Assembly (NCBI RefSeq): GCF_902702775.1
Contig: NZ_LR738724.1
Span: 806,001 to 870,000 of the forward strand
DNA: 64,000 bases
Source: Streptococcus suis
GTDB lineage: Bacteria; Bacillota; Bacilli; Lactobacillales; Streptococcaceae
Direction: 5' to 3'
The notes below the pieces were generated by a model. It was not told where the DNA came from and did not search any database. It was given only the letters and a program-made list of their open reading frames with translations. Shown here piece by piece: positions 35,850-45,748 of the stretch. Position 1 is the stretch's first letter. Each line of letters begins with the position of its first letter. A program made the translations under genes and the position numbers.

Positions 35850-37070
35850 TTATTTGTAAGAGACGATTCCGAGAATGACATCGACAGCTTTTTCCATGGT
35901 TTGCAGGCTGACAAACTCAAAGCGGCCATGCATGTTTTCGCCACCTGCGAAGATATTTGGCGTTGGAATGCCCATGAAGGAAATCTTAGAGCCGTCTGTT
36001 CCGCCGCGAACAGGCTCAATCAGTGGCTTGATGCCTAGATTTTCCATGACGTCCTTAGCGATATTGATTGGGGTCATGTCTTTTTCGATGATTTTCTTCA
36101 TGTTGTAGTACTGATCATGTAGGTTGACAATGACACGTGGAGTGTCAAAATTGGCATTCATTTTTTCAGCAATATCTAACATGAGCTGTTTGCGGGCAAG
36201 GAAATCCTCTTCCTCAAAGTCACGGATGATGTAGGTAGTAGAAGCAGTATCGACACTGCCTTCCATGTTCATCAAATGGAAGAAACCCTCATACCCTTCA
36301 GTTTTTTCTGGGCGGTCTGTTTCAGGAAGGGCATTGTGGAAGTCAATAGCCAATTGGAAGGCATTAATCATCTGGTCTTTTGCTGAACCTGGGTGGACAT
36401 TGCGTCCAAGGAAATCAATCTTGGCACCTGCTGCTGAGAAGGTTTCGTACTGGAGTTCGCCCAGCGGTCCACCGTCCATAGTGTAGGCAAAGTCCACATC
36501 GAAGTCTTCTACATCAAACTTGTCTGCACCGACACCGATTTCTTCGTCAGGACCAAAGCCCACACGGATTTCGCAGTGCTTGATGTCAGGGTTTTGGACT
36601 AGGAATTCAACCGCTGTCATGATTTCTGCAATGCCTGACTTGTCATCAGAGCCTAGCAAGGTGGTACCGTCTGTGGTAATCAGTGTTTGACCCTGGTAGT
36701 TGGCGAGTTGTGGGAAGTCTTTTGGATGCAATTGGTAGCCAGAAGTTCCCAAGGCAATTGGGTTGCCGTCGTAGTTTTCGATGATCTGAGGATTCACACC
36801 TTCTGCGTTGAAATCCGCCGTATCCATGTGGGCGATGAAGCCAATCTTACGCGTCAAACTTGGGTCGTTGGCAGGTAGTGTTCCCACAGCAAAACCATTT
36901 GGCAGGTAGTGGACATTCTGTAAGCCGATACGTTTCATTTCAGGCAGAAGGATATTCTGTGCAAATTCGACTTGGTTCTGGGTAGAAGGAGTGGTTGTCG
37001 AATTTTCATCTGAGCGAGTATTTTCTTTGACATAGACCAAGAAACGGTCTAAGAGTGTTGGGTATTTCAT
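35850..37070 (-). CDS. pepT: Peptidase T (tripeptide aminopeptidase)
   Basis: 406 aa, M20B zinc metallopeptidase. It removes N-terminal residues from tripeptides in the cytoplasm. Zinc and catalytic motifs: [45 protein letters not shown] and [14 protein letters not shown]; the closing [34 protein letters not shown] segment holds the last His ligand. AAGGAGAC precedes the ATG. The HAD gene lies 9 bp upstream in the same direction and they probably share a transcript. Confidence 0.95.
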   Translation of the reverse strand: MKYPTLLDRFLVYVKENTRSDENSTTTPSTQNQVEFAQNILLPEMKRIGLQNVHYLPNGFAVGTLPANDPSLTRKIGFIAHMDTADFNAEGVNPQIIENYDGNPIALGTSGYQLHPKDFPQLANYQGQTLITTDGTTLLGSDDKSGIAEIMTAVEFLVQNPDIKHCEIRVGFGPDEEIGVGADKFDVEDFDVDFAYTMDGGPLGELQYETFSAAGAKIDFLGRNVHPGSAKDQMINAFQLAIDFHNALPETDRPEKTEGYEGFFHLMNMEGSVDTASTTYIIRDFEEEDFLARKQLMLDIAEKMNANFDTPRVIVNLHDQYYNMKKIIEKDMTPINIAKDVMENLGIKPLIEPVRGGTDGSKISFMGIPTPNIFAGGENMHGRFEFVSLQTMEKAVDVILGIVSYK

Positions 37071-37079
37071 ATTGTCTCC

Positions 37080-37895
37080 TTATTTGTTCAAAATATGTTT
37101 TTCAATGGCTTTGGCAACGCCGTTGTTTTCATTGGTGTCTGTGATGTCCTGGGCGATCGCCTTGACCTGCTCGTTAGCGTTGCCCATGGCAATACCAAGT
37201 CCAGCAAATTCAATCATTTCCAGGTCGTTGTTGGCATCTCCCATAGCCATGATTTCTTCTGGAAGGATACCGAGGCGGTCTGCCAGTTTTTTCAAACCAG
37301 TGGCCTTGCTTGCACCGTTTGGTAAAATTTCCAAGAGATAGTCCTGTGAACGAACGGTGGAATAGCCTTGGCTGAGTACAGGATTGTGTTGATTTTCAAA
37401 GGCATCAATATGCTCTTTTTCACCGACGAACATGGCTTCAAAGAAGCGATGCTGACCTGACTTGGCTTCTTTTAAATCAATTGGTTGAGGAGTCATTCCT
37501 ACCAAACCTGCGTCTAAATTAACGCGTGCATTGGCTTTTTCTGCAAGAACGAAGTAGTCTTCCTCATCAAAGAGAGAAATTTGCACATCATCATTTTCAA
37601 TAAAAGTAGAAAGATAATCAATATCAGAGATAGATAGTTCTTCCCAGTCAATCAGGCTCCAATCCTTTGTCGAATGGGTTGAACAGCCGTTATTGACAAT
37701 GATAAATTCTTCCTCGGTGTCAAAGCCGAGCTGCTCTATGAAAGGCTTCACACCAGCCAAGGGTCGACCAGTACAGAGAACAATCTTGACGCCCGCTTCA
37801 ACAGCCTGATGAATAGCATCAATCTGTGGCTGCATCAGCTCTTTTTTCTCGTTTAAGAGGGTTCCGTCCATATCAAGAGCGATTAGTTTAATCAT
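37080..37895 (-). CDS. Cof-type HAD hydrolase (sugar-phosphate/flavin phosphatase-like)
   Basis: 271 aa. HAD motifs: LIALDMDGTLLN (Asp nucleophile), VLCTGRPL, Lys in GASKATGLKKLADRLG and MGDANNDLEMIEFAGLGIAMGNA. The IIB cap lies between. Substrates of this group are broad (phosphosugars, FMN, PLP). It precedes pepT by 9 bp; AGGAGG lies before the ATG. Confidence 0.9.
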   Translation of the reverse strand: MIKLIALDMDGTLLNEKKELMQPQIDAIHQAVEAGVKIVLCTGRPLAGVKPFIEQLGFDTEEEFIIVNNGCSTHSTKDWSLIDWEELSISDIDYLSTFIENDDVQISLFDEEDYFVLAEKANARVNLDAGLVGMTPQPIDLKEAKSGQHRFFEAMFVGEKEHIDAFENQHNPVLSQGYSTVRSQDYLLEILPNGASKATGLKKLADRLGILPEEIMAMGDANNDLEMIEFAGLGIAMGNANEQVKAIAQDITDTNENNGVAKAIEKHILNK

Positions 37896-38300
37896 ATAAA
37901 CCTCCTTGTTTTCAATACATCTAGTATAGCATAAAATGAGAAAGGAATGATTGAAATACTAAACTCTATTCTATATGATAAAATAAATTAGGTAGCAGAT
38001 AGTTGAAATGAAAGTATAAAAAATAGAAGTGTTTCAAAAATGACAATGTTCATTATGTGGCAGGAAAGTCTAACATTGCTAAGGGATACAAAACATGGAG
38101 TATGAGCCAGATAAACAAAGGTAAGGACTGTCTATGAAAGATGTTATAAAAAATAATTCAGATTTCAAGATACCGTTTTTCGATCCTCTGGAATGAATGG
38201 CACTCATGCTTGATTATGATTAAAGAATAGAGACAATGGAAATATCGGTTATGGACCAGTATTTTTTGGTATAATAGGGGAATAGAAGAGGAGTTATGGT
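37896..38300. other. 405-bp gap with no convincing gene
   Basis: The left part holds the HAD-gene promoter region. Short frames in it are broken by stops; the best, a 20-codon ATG frame at 38134-38196, has no homologue I can name and a poor ribosome site. The right end carries TATAAT (about 38270) and GAGGAG for the SRPBCC gene. Possibly a decayed gene. Confidence 0.4.
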
Positions 38301-38771
38301 ATGAAGATTAGTGTTCAGAAAGAGTCCGAGATATACCTGCTAACTATTTCCTATACTGTTCCAACTAGTTTGGCAGAAGCTTGGGACTTGTTGGCGACAG
38401 ATAGTGGTTTTGCCCGCTGGTTTCCACAGTTAAACATTGTAGGAAATACGCTGGTTTTTGAAATGGAAGGATTCCGTGAAGTTATGGATTTACTGGAATA
38501 CCGAAAAAATGAGAAAATTGCCTACAGGTGGGATTCAGCAACAGTTTCATTTACACTGTCCCAGTTAGAAAATCAGACCTTGATTACTTTTGAAGAACGA
38601 ATTCCAGAAGATTTTGGTAATGGATTTGCGAATGCTCAAAAAGACATGACAGGCTGGTTGGTGCAAAATGAATGTATCAAAAAAGTCTTAGAAGGTCAGG
38701 AGTCGCCTGTACGTCAACCCTTGCAGGAAAAGTGGAGGACTTTTCTGGAGCTTGAATTAGAAGGTCTGTGA
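38301..38771 (+). CDS. SRPBCC/AHSA1-domain protein
   Basis: 156 aa. The START-like fold is indicated by VPTSLAEAWDLLATDSGFARWFPQLNIVGN near the N-terminus and a GNGFANAQKDMTGWLVQNE..L..LL helix at the end. Members bind small hydrophobic ligands; no activity can be assigned. GAGGAG precedes the ATG. First of a tightly packed row of genes up to 42370. Confidence 0.75.
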   Translation: MKISVQKESEIYLLTISYTVPTSLAEAWDLLATDSGFARWFPQLNIVGNTLVFEMEGFREVMDLLEYRKNEKIAYRWDSATVSFTLSQLENQTLITFEERIPEDFGNGFANAQKDMTGWLVQNECIKKVLEGQESPVRQPLQEKWRTFLELELEGL

Positions 38772-38788
38772 TTTGAAAGGAGGCTACT

Positions 38789-39046
38789 ATGAAAAAGTGG
38801 TGGGAACAATTGAAAGAAGAATATTATGAAACACGGTTTGATTCTAATGAAGATTGGATGGAATGGTTTATCAAACGGAAGATGACCTGGGGATGGAGAT
38901 GGCCGACTGCCATAACGATTTTTGTCCTTTGGGCTCTATCACTTCCAGATGCTAGAAATGCGGTTCGTTTCTTTTATTTTTTATTGGCGCTGGGAGTAGC
39001 TACGGTTTTACATAAATTAATATCTTATTTGAAAAGAAGAAAGTGA
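38789..39046 (+). CDS. Small membrane protein of unknown function
   Basis: 85 aa. A charged N-terminal half (KKWWEQLKEEYYETRFDSNEDWMEWFIKRKM) is followed by two hydrophobic segments (WPTAITIFVLWALSL and FFYFLLALGVATVL) and a basic tail. AAAGGAGGC lies ahead of the ATG. It lies 17 bp after the SRPBCC gene and 6 bp before the DUF2130 gene. Not recognised. Confidence 0.65.
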   Translation: MKKWWEQLKEEYYETRFDSNEDWMEWFIKRKMTWGWRWPTAITIFVLWALSLPDARNAVRFFYFLLALGVATVLHKLISYLKRRK

Positions 39047-39052
39047 GAGCAT

Positions 39053-40306
39053 ATGCATCAAATTACTTGTCCCCATTGTGGGACGGCCTTTCAGGTCAAT
39101 GAAACAGAATATAGTCAGCTTTTAGCCCAGGTGCGTGGTGCGGAGTTTGACAAGGAAATCCATGAACGATTGGAGCGGGAACGAGAATTATTAAGCCAGA
39201 AGGCTGAAAATGATTTGCAGGCTAGATTGAGTGATAAGGATAAGGAGATTCTGGAACTGACCGCAAAACTTGATAAATTTGCTAGTCAGACGGAACTGGA
39301 AATCAGCTCTGCTATTTCCCAAAAAGACCAAGAAATCCAAGAGCTTAAGGCTCAGTTGGGGCAAATCGGTCTTGCCAAGGACTTGGAGTTGCAGCAGGCG
39401 GTAGCTCAGGTGGAAAAAGAGCGGGATGCGGCACAAAATGCTTTGGTTTTGCAGGAACAAAAGCAAGAGTTAGCCCTGGCGACCACTCGTCAGGAGTACG
39501 AAGTACGGCTCAAGGCGGCGGATGAGCAGGTGGAATTTTACAAAAATTTCAAGGCCCAGCAGTCTACTAAGGCAATTGGTGAGAGCTTGGAGCAGTTTGC
39601 TGAGGCGGAGTTTAACAAGGTTCGCTCCTATGCTTTTCCACGTGCCAAATTTGCGAAGGACAACGAAGTATCAGCGTCCGGTTCAAAAGGAGATTTCATC
39701 TTCCGTGATTTTGACGAGTCGGGCTTGGAATTTATTTCCATCATGTTCGAAATGAAAAACGAGGCAGATACGACCAAGACCAAGCATAAAAACGCTGATT
39801 TCTTTAAGGAGTTGGATAAGGACCGTCGGGAGAAAAAATGCGAATATGCTGTATTAGTCAGCATGCTAGAGGCGGACAATGACTATTACAATACAGGGAT
39901 TGTGGATGTTAGTCATGAATATGAGAAGATGTATGTTATCCGACCACAGTTCTTTATCCAATTAATCGGAATTTTACGAAATGCTGCGCTTAATAGTCTG
40001 CAATACAAGCAGGAGTTAGCCTTGGTTAAGGAGCAGAATATCGATATTACTCATTTTGAAGAAGATTTGGAAATTTTCAAGAATGCTTTTGCAAAAAACT
40101 ATCAATCGGCCAGCAACAATTTCCAAAAGGCTATTGATGAAATCGACAAGGCAATCAAGCGGATGGAAGCTGTCAAGGCAGCCCTGACCACCAGCGAAAA
40201 CCAGCTTCGCCTAGCCAATAATAAATTAGACGATGTCTCCGTCAAAAAACTAACCCGCAATAACCCAACCATGAAAGCCAAGTTTGAGGCGTTGAGGGAG
40301 GATTGA
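39053..40306 (+). CDS. DUF2130 domain protein with long coiled coil
   Basis: 417 aa. It begins with a zinc-ribbon-like ITCPHCGTAFQVNE, then about 130 residues of charged coiled coil, then the DUF2130 core (GESLEQFAEAEFNKVRSYAFPRAKFAKDN..GSKGDFIFRD..FEMKNE..TTKTKHKNADFFKELDKDR), which resembles a restriction-endonuclease-like fold (acidic residue and FEMK). A second coiled coil closes it. The cellular role is unknown. It sits 1 bp ahead of the GNAT gene. Confidence 0.8.
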   Translation: MHQITCPHCGTAFQVNETEYSQLLAQVRGAEFDKEIHERLERERELLSQKAENDLQARLSDKDKEILELTAKLDKFASQTELEISSAISQKDQEIQELKAQLGQIGLAKDLELQQAVAQVEKERDAAQNALVLQEQKQELALATTRQEYEVRLKAADEQVEFYKNFKAQQSTKAIGESLEQFAEAEFNKVRSYAFPRAKFAKDNEVSASGSKGDFIFRDFDESGLEFISIMFEMKNEADTTKTKHKNADFFKELDKDRREKKCEYAVLVSMLEADNDYYNTGIVDVSHEYEKMYVIRPQFFIQLIGILRNAALNSLQYKQELALVKEQNIDITHFEEDLEIFKNAFAKNYQSASNNFQKAIDEIDKAIKRMEAVKAALTTSENQLRLANNKLDDVSVKKLTRNNPTMKAKFEALRED

Positions 40307-40307
40307 G

Positions 40308-40802
40308 ATGATTGTTCCGCTACAATTTGAGCATATACTTCAACTTGATGAGGCCTTCCAGAAGCAAGGTTGGCCCTCCCGCAAAGAGATTTTAACCAAC
40401 TATCTAAGGGAACAAGAAAAGGGAGAACGTATCGTCCTAGTTGCCGAAGAAGCAGGAGTTTGCAAGGGCTACATTACCTTGATTAAGCAAGTGAAGGAGG
40501 GGCCGTTTTACCAATCTGGAATACCTGAAATTGCTGATTTCAATGTTTTTGAAGACTTTCAAAAACAGGGGATAGGTTGGCAACTATTAGATGCTATCTG
40601 TCAGCTTGCCTCAGAATTCACGGATATAGTAGGTATTGGAGTTGGTTTGAATGCAAATTATGGAAAGGCTCAACGGCTCTATGTAAAACATGGTTTTATA
40701 CCAGACGGAAGCGGTGTCTGGTACCGAGGGCGCTCTTTGCCGGTAGGTGCTAAAGCCTATAACGATGATGAATTGGCCTTGTATTTTACAAAAAAGTTAT
40801 AG
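40308..40802 (+). CDS. GNAT-family N-acetyltransferase
   Basis: 164 aa. The acetyl-CoA site is at EDFQKQGIGWQLLDAICQLA (motif A, Q..G.G); the C-terminal RLYVKHGFIPDGSGVWYRG completes the fold. Acceptor unknown; the gene is in the packed row between DUF2130 and DUF1858. Confidence 0.83.
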   Translation: MIVPLQFEHILQLDEAFQKQGWPSRKEILTNYLREQEKGERIVLVAEEAGVCKGYITLIKQVKEGPFYQSGIPEIADFNVFEDFQKQGIGWQLLDAICQLASEFTDIVGIGVGLNANYGKAQRLYVKHGFIPDGSGVWYRGRSLPVGAKAYNDDELALYFTKKL

Positions 40803-40814
40803 AGGAAAAGTAAA

Positions 40815-41048
40815 ATGAACACCATCGACCTAAATCTGCCTGTTGCAGAGATTATCAACCAGCACCCAGAAGTCAAGGAGATTCTGGTGGAGCTTGGTTT
40901 CAAACCTTTGGCAAATCCAGCCATGCTGAACACAGTTGGCAAGGTGACCAGTCTGAAGACAGGCTCCAAGATGACCAAGATTCCATTAGACCGTATTCAA
41001 CAGGTCTTGGAATGCAACGGCTACGAGGTAATAGGAGGAGAAGCATGA
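40815..41048 (+). CDS. DUF1858 domain protein
   Basis: 77 aa. The whole protein is one DUF1858 domain (LPVAEIINQHPEVKEILVELGFKPLANPAMLNTVGKVTSL), the module found at the N-terminus of ScdA/RIC-type iron-cluster repair proteins. Its stop overlaps the start of the DUF438 gene (ATGA), so the two products are made together and probably act together. Confidence 0.85.
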   Translation: MNTIDLNLPVAEIINQHPEVKEILVELGFKPLANPAMLNTVGKVTSLKTGSKMTKIPLDRIQQVLECNGYEVIGGEA

Positions 41049-42370
41049 CAGACCAACGGATTGACATTTTGAAGAATATTCTCTTGGACTTGCACAATGG
41101 TGCCAGTCCAGAGTCTGTTCAGGACCAGTTTAATCAGCATTTCACAGGAGTTTCTGCCCTCGAAATCTCCTTAATGGAGCATGAGCTCATGTCCAGCGAC
41201 ACGGGCATCACTTTTGAAGACGTCATGAGCCTTTGCAATATCCACGCTAACCTTTTTAAAGGAGCCATTGCAGATGTGGAAGTGGCGGATATGGACCAGG
41301 AAGGACACCCTGTCTATGTCTTTAAGCAGGAAAACCTAGCACTGCGAGCGGCTCTTTTACGCATCCGCCGTATTCTTGACCAGTATGAGCAGACAGAAGA
41401 TGCGGAACTGCAAGACCAGCTCCAACAAGGCTTGACACGCCAGTTTGGCCTCCTCGGTCAGTTTGAGAACCACTACACGCGCAAGGAAAAGGTCTTCTTT
41501 CCCATTATGGAACGCTACGGTCACGATGCACCGCCCAAGGTCATGTGGGGCGTGGACGACGAGATTCGAGACCTCTTCAAGACGGCTCGCAAGGCACTTG
41601 AAGGAGGTGACCTAGTTGCGACACGTGCTTACTTTGAAAACTTCGCCAAGGAGTTCGAGGAGATGATTTTCAAGGAGGAAGCCATACTTCTCATGATTTT
41701 GCTGGAGACATTCACTCAGGATGATTGGCTTCAAGTGGCAGAGGACAGCGACGCCTACGGTTACGCCATTGTCAAGCCGACAGCCAAGTGGGTGCCTCAT
41801 CGGGAGGCTTTTGGGGAAATAGCAGAGCAGACAGCCGGTAGTCTTGCTCCGCAGCCAGCTGGATCAAACCAGCAGATTATCGATACGCCAGAAGGCCAGT
41901 TCACCATTACCTTCACGCCCAAGGAAAAATCGGAATCTGTTCAGGACAGGACCAGTCCGCAGACCTTTGGCAATGGGTACTTGTCTGTTGAACAGGCCAA
42001 TCTTATTCTCAACCATTTACCGTTGGAACTCACCTTTGTCAACAAGGACGACATTTTCCAATATTATAATGACAGCCACCCTGTTGAAGACATGATTTTC
42101 AAACGGACGCCAAGCCAGATTGGACGTCATGTGGAGCTCTGCCATCCACCCAAAATCTTAGACAAGGTCAAGAAGATTTTTGAATTGCTCCGCACTGGGC
42201 AAAAAGACCAGGTGACCATGTGGTTCAAGTCCGAGAGTATGGGCAAGTTTGTCTATGTGGTCTATAAGGCCGTGCGTGATGACCAGGGAGAGTTTCAGGG
42301 CGTCTTGGAATACGTCCAAAATATCCAACCATTTTTTGAGATTGACAGCGATTTTCATCGGGAAATTTAA
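41045..42370 (+). CDS. DUF438 protein with hemerythrin-like and PAS domains
   Basis: 441 aa. An N-terminal DUF438 part (ISLMEHELMSSDTGITFEDVMSLCNIHANLFKGAI) is followed by a hemerythrin-like helical domain (FENHYTRKEKVFFPIMERYG..., KEFEEMIFKEEAILLMIL), whose His and Glu residues may hold iron, and by a C-terminal PAS-like domain (LELTFVNKDDIFQYYNDS..PSQIGRHVELCHPP) that may hold haem or flavin. With DUF1858 it resembles the ScdA/RIC repair system split in parts; a role in iron or NO stress is inferred. The ATG at 41045 overlaps the previous stop and has GGAGGAG. Confidence 0.85.
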   Translation: MTDQRIDILKNILLDLHNGASPESVQDQFNQHFTGVSALEISLMEHELMSSDTGITFEDVMSLCNIHANLFKGAIADVEVADMDQEGHPVYVFKQENLALRAALLRIRRILDQYEQTEDAELQDQLQQGLTRQFGLLGQFENHYTRKEKVFFPIMERYGHDAPPKVMWGVDDEIRDLFKTARKALEGGDLVATRAYFENFAKEFEEMIFKEEAILLMILLETFTQDDWLQVAEDSDAYGYAIVKPTAKWVPHREAFGEIAEQTAGSLAPQPAGSNQQIIDTPEGQFTITFTPKEKSESVQDRTSPQTFGNGYLSVEQANLILNHLPLELTFVNKDDIFQYYNDSHPVEDMIFKRTPSQIGRHVELCHPPKILDKVKKIFELLRTGQKDQVTMWFKSESMGKFVYVVYKAVRDDQGEFQGVLEYVQNIQPFFEIDSDFHREI

Positions 42371-42410
42371 AGGTCCCCAGTGGATGATAGAGGAAAATAG
42401 AGGATTTTTT

Positions 42411-43055
42411 ATGAAAAATTTGAAAGAAAAAAAGAATCAAGGAACAGTTATTCCGCTTGGAATAGCCAGTTTTAGTTTGTTAATGGGAGTGTCGTTATTA
42501 CTGTTTGCAGGAACAGCAGGTGGACTGAATATTATTTTATCTGTACCGCCTTTAATCGTAGCTGGTCTTGGATTTTTCTATATCAAGTATCGTAGGGAAA
42601 CAACAATTAAGATGTACAATAAAATGTATGACAGGTACCCAGAATTACAGAATAATTTGCAATTATTAGTTGACAAGGCAGATTATTATGATTCTGCAAT
42701 AGGGATAGTCGTTTATAAGCATCTCATTGTTAGCCTCAAAGATGGTATTAAGGTTTTCCATCTCGATGAAGTTGTATGGCTTTACCTCCATATATTAAGG
42801 GGCGGCTTTGCCTCAATTTATTCTCAGACTTTAATGGTCGGTACAGTTTTGAATGATCGCCATACCTTGTTGAGCTTACCAATTTTAGGTACTTCCAGAG
42901 TTGCAGATCCTAATATAGAAAAGTTATTTGAATTTATCGGTGCCAGGCATCCTAAAATTATGTTAGGGTATACCAATGAAAATAACCAATTTTGGGGTGT
43001 TCTTAGGAGCGAGGATAAGAACCAAAAAACAGACTATTTTGATTTTTTACGATGA
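42411..43055 (+). CDS. Membrane protein of unknown function
   Basis: 214 aa from the ATG at 42411 (GAGG seven bases upstream). Two membrane spans near the N-terminus ([39 protein letters not shown]) are followed by a soluble domain of about 140 residues ([36 protein letters not shown]...), possibly PH-like. The frame is open further 5' inside the DUF438 gene but without a start signal. Not recognised. Confidence 0.7.
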   Translation: MKNLKEKKNQGTVIPLGIASFSLLMGVSLLLFAGTAGGLNIILSVPPLIVAGLGFFYIKYRRETTIKMYNKMYDRYPELQNNLQLLVDKADYYDSAIGIVVYKHLIVSLKDGIKVFHLDEVVWLYLHILRGGFASIYSQTLMVGTVLNDRHTLLSLPILGTSRVADPNIEKLFEFIGARHPKIMLGYTNENNQFWGVLRSEDKNQKTDYFDFLR

Positions 43056-43093
43056 GTGATTGTTACCGGACCGCCCACAAGAGCGGTCCTTTG

Positions 43094-43111
43094 TGTTATA
43101 ATGAAAACATG
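43094..43111 (+). promoter_or_regulatory. Extended -10 promoter placed for a leaderless mRNA (truB)
   Basis: TGT-TATAAT (43094-43102), GAAAAC, ATG (43109). The hairpin GACCGC-CCACAAGA-GCGGTC just upstream (about 43069-43088) may end the previous transcript. Confidence 0.6.
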
Positions 43112-43987
43112 ATTTCAGGAATTATTAATTTAAAAAAAGAGGCGGGGATGACCTCGCATGATGCAGTTTTTAAACTCCGAAAGATTCTGCAGGAGAAGAA
43201 GATTGGGCACGGTGGGACGCTAGATCCAGATGTGACTGGGGTTCTGCCAATTGCAGTCGGCAAGGCTACTCGTATGATTGAGTACATGCAGGATGAGGGG
43301 AAAATCTACGAGGGGGAGATTACTCTGGGCTACTCGACCACGACCGAAGATGCGTCGGGCGACCTTGTTGAGCGGACACCGGTTTTGGACATAGCAGAGC
43401 AGGTAGTTGATGAGGCTATGGCTAGTTTTGTCGGTACTATTACCCAGATTCCGCCTATGTATTCCGCCGTCAAAGTAAATGGCCGCAAGCTATACGAATA
43501 CGCACGGGCGGGTGAAGAAGTCGAACGTCCCCAACGCCAAATTGACATATATGGTTTTGAACGTACCAGTCCTATTGAATTGGCAGATGACTGTGCACGA
43601 TTTACCTTCCGAGTTCGTTGTGGAAAGGGCACCTACGTCCGTACTCTTTCTGTTGACTTAGGGGCTAAGTTAGGCTACGCCAGCCACATGTCTAAGTTGG
43701 AACGAACTGGGTCAGCAGGAATGGACCTAGCGGACGCCTTAACTTTGGAAGAAATTTCTTTACTGGTAGCAGAAAATGATTTTTCATTTCTCCAACCTAT
43801 TGAACGTGGTATCGGGGATTTACCTGTTGTAGAATTGAAAGAAGAGCAGGTGCAAGATGCTACATTTGGTCGATTTGTAGAATTGGATGCAGAAGCAGAG
43901 CGCTTAGCAGGCTTTCATGATGGTCAGTTGATTGCTATTTTTGAAAAACGCGACCAGCTGTATAAACCGAGCAAGGTTTTGGTCTAA
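43109..43987 (+). CDS. truB: tRNA pseudouridine(55) synthase
   Basis: 292 aa. It makes pseudouridine 55 in the T-loop of tRNAs. Motifs: [17 protein letters not shown] at the N-terminus, [15 protein letters not shown] with the catalytic Asp, [19 protein letters not shown] and [14 protein letters not shown] start at 43109: the conserved [11 protein letters not shown] begins there, although the frame is open to 43052. The ATG has no ribosome site and lies six bases after an extended -10. ribF follows after 34 bp, as is common. Confidence 0.95.
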   Translation: MISGIINLKKEAGMTSHDAVFKLRKILQEKKIGHGGTLDPDVTGVLPIAVGKATRMIEYMQDEGKIYEGEITLGYSTTTEDASGDLVERTPVLDIAEQVVDEAMASFVGTITQIPPMYSAVKVNGRKLYEYARAGEEVERPQRQIDIYGFERTSPIELADDCARFTFRVRCGKGTYVRTLSVDLGAKLGYASHMSKLERTGSAGMDLADALTLEEISLLVAENDFSFLQPIERGIGDLPVVELKEEQVQDATFGRFVELDAEAERLAGFHDGQLIAIFEKRDQLYKPSKVLV

Positions 43988-44006
43988 GAAATTTCTCAAT
44001 AACTGT

Positions 44007-44024
44007 GATAAAATAGAAAACATG
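44007..44024 (+). promoter_or_regulatory. Extended -10 promoter placed for a leaderless mRNA (ribF)
   Basis: TGA-TAAAAT (44006-44014), AGAAAAC, ATG (44022). No ribosome site. Spacing is seven bases, one more than in the other cases. Confidence 0.5.
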
Positions 44025-44945
44025 AACATTAGAACAATTAAAGATTATAGTGAATTGAATCAAGAGGAGCCGACGGTTTTAGTACTAGGCTACTTTGATG
44101 GGATTCATCTTGGGCACAAGGCTTTACTTGATCGAGCAAGAAAAGTAGCAGATGAGCAAGGTTTGATAGTAACTGTTCTGACCTTTCCAGAGTCACCTCG
44201 GTTGGCTTTTTCTCGCTTTAGCCCAGAACTTTTACTGCATTTGACTAGTCAAGAGCAACGCTACCTCTTATTGAAAAAATATGGTGTTGATAATCTTATT
44301 TTGACTGATTTTACTAGTGAATTTGCTAACAATACTCCTCAGCAGTTTTTGGAGCGCTATATCAAAGGTCTCAATGCCCAGATTTTGGTCGCAGGTTTCG
44401 ACTATCATTTTGGAAATTGCAGAGCAGATGTCAAAGATTTGGCAGAGCTATTTGATGGCCAGGTAGAAATTGTAAGTGAAGTGAGCCTGGACGGAGAAAA
44501 AGTTTCTTCAACTCGCATTCGTCAGGCTATCCAGTCAGGGGATGTCTCTCTAGCAAATCAACTTTTAGGTTATCCATTTATGACGGAGGGAATTGTTGTT
44601 CATGGAGATGCCAGAGGGCGCACTATTGGTTATCCGACTGCAAATCTGGCTCCTTTTGACCGTGTCCATTTACCATCTGAGGGAGTCTACGTCGCTGATG
44701 TCGAAGTAGATGGAAAACGCTATCGAGCTATGACAAGCGTTGGAAAAAATGTGACCTTTGATGGAACTGAGATGCGGATAGAAGCTCATATTTTTGGGTT
44801 TGACCGCTTTATCTACGGAGAAAAAATAACTATTTTTTGGCTTGAAAAAATTCGAGATATGGTCAAATTTGATGGGATTGAAGGTTTGATGGAGCAGATG
44901 AAATCTGATGAGGAATTTGCCTTGCAATGGGGGAAATATGCTTAA
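44022..44945 (+). CDS. ribF: Bifunctional riboflavin kinase / FAD synthetase
   Basis: 307 aa. The N-terminal nucleotidyltransferase domain has LGYFDGIHLGHKALL (HxGH), AGFDYHFGNCRADV and SSTRIRQAIQSGD; the C-terminal flavokinase domain has GRTIGYPTANL and the TSVGKNVTFDG segment. It converts riboflavin to FMN and FAD. The start at 44022 gives the conserved MNIRTIKDYSEL; the longer frame runs back into truB. It overlaps the next gene by 8 bp. Confidence 0.94.
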   Translation: MNIRTIKDYSELNQEEPTVLVLGYFDGIHLGHKALLDRARKVADEQGLIVTVLTFPESPRLAFSRFSPELLLHLTSQEQRYLLLKKYGVDNLILTDFTSEFANNTPQQFLERYIKGLNAQILVAGFDYHFGNCRADVKDLAELFDGQVEIVSEVSLDGEKVSSTRIRQAIQSGDVSLANQLLGYPFMTEGIVVHGDARGRTIGYPTANLAPFDRVHLPSEGVYVADVEVDGKRYRAMTSVGKNVTFDGTEMRIEAHIFGFDRFIYGEKITIFWLEKIRDMVKFDGIEGLMEQMKSDEEFALQWGKYA

Positions 44946-45675
44946 ACGATTGATTCGTCATCCTTTTTACGAGAAGGCTATGACCTACATAGCTGTAGTC
45001 TATGTATTTCTTATCGTACTTGAATTAATGGATGCTAGTATTGCCAATTCTAGTGGCTATCGGGTACTGGATTGGCTCCTGTGGTTTATCTTTGTCTGCG
45101 ATTATTTTGCTCAGCTTTATTATGCGGATGACATACTTGAATATGTACAGGGGCATATCTTGGAATTAATTGCCATTATTCCATTTGATTCATTCTTCAG
45201 TTTTCTTCGTTTGGGAAGACTTGCACGACTCTTTAGATTGGTCAAAGTAACGAGAATATTTGCCCTGTCTAATCGATTCTGGGATACAATCAACAAGCTT
45301 TTGCATACCAACAGTTTATCCAAAGTGTTGATGTTAAATATCTCAGCGGTGCTAGTTGCAAGTGTCTTATTATCAGTGATTGAAGGGAAATCATTCTTCG
45401 ATGCACTTTGGTGGTCCATTGTAACGATGACAACTGTAGGGTATGGAGATATTGTCCCCCAAGATACGATTTCTAAAATTATGGCCATCCTCCTGATGTT
45501 GGTTGGTATTTGTACTTTTGGTATGGTTACCTCCACGATAACTCGTTTTTTCTCTGAAACAGAGCGAGAAACGAAGTTGGATATCTTGATGGCGAAAATT
45601 GATGAACAAAACGAAACATTATTACGCTTAGAGAAAAAAATAGAATCTTTGGAAAAATTACAGGGAAGAGATTAG
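44938..45675 (+). CDS. Voltage-gated-type potassium/ion channel protein
   Basis: 245 aa. Several membrane spans come first, including a Arg-rich S4-like helix (FLRLGRLARLFRLVKVTRIF). The pore loop is DALWWSIVTMTTVGYGDIVP with the TVGYGD potassium selectivity filter, then the inner helix and a C-terminal coiled coil (DILMAKIDEQNETLLRLEKKIESLEKL) for tetramer assembly. The ATG at 44938 lies in the end of ribF with GGGGGAA upstream. Confidence 0.9.
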   Translation: MLKRLIRHPFYEKAMTYIAVVYVFLIVLELMDASIANSSGYRVLDWLLWFIFVCDYFAQLYYADDILEYVQGHILELIAIIPFDSFFSFLRLGRLARLFRLVKVTRIFALSNRFWDTINKLLHTNSLSKVLMLNISAVLVASVLLSVIEGKSFFDALWWSIVTMTTVGYGDIVPQDTISKIMAILLMLVGICTFGMVTSTITRFFSETERETKLDILMAKIDEQNETLLRLEKKIESLEKLQGRD

Positions 45676-45683
45676 ATTTACTA

Positions 45684-45712
45684 TTGAAAACTCTTTTAAG
45701 TTAGAGTATAAT
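45684..45712 (+). promoter_or_regulatory. spx promoter
   Basis: TTGAAA (45684-45689), 17-bp spacer, TATAAT (45707-45712). Confidence 0.8.
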
Positions 45713-45748
45713 ATAAGAAGAAAAATGTTTTTAGAGGGGATGGAAGAC

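Noticed and set aside
38134..38196. 20-codon peptide gene (MKDVIKNNSDF...)
   Set aside because: Poor ribosome spacing, no signal or toxin-like features, and no second element to support it.
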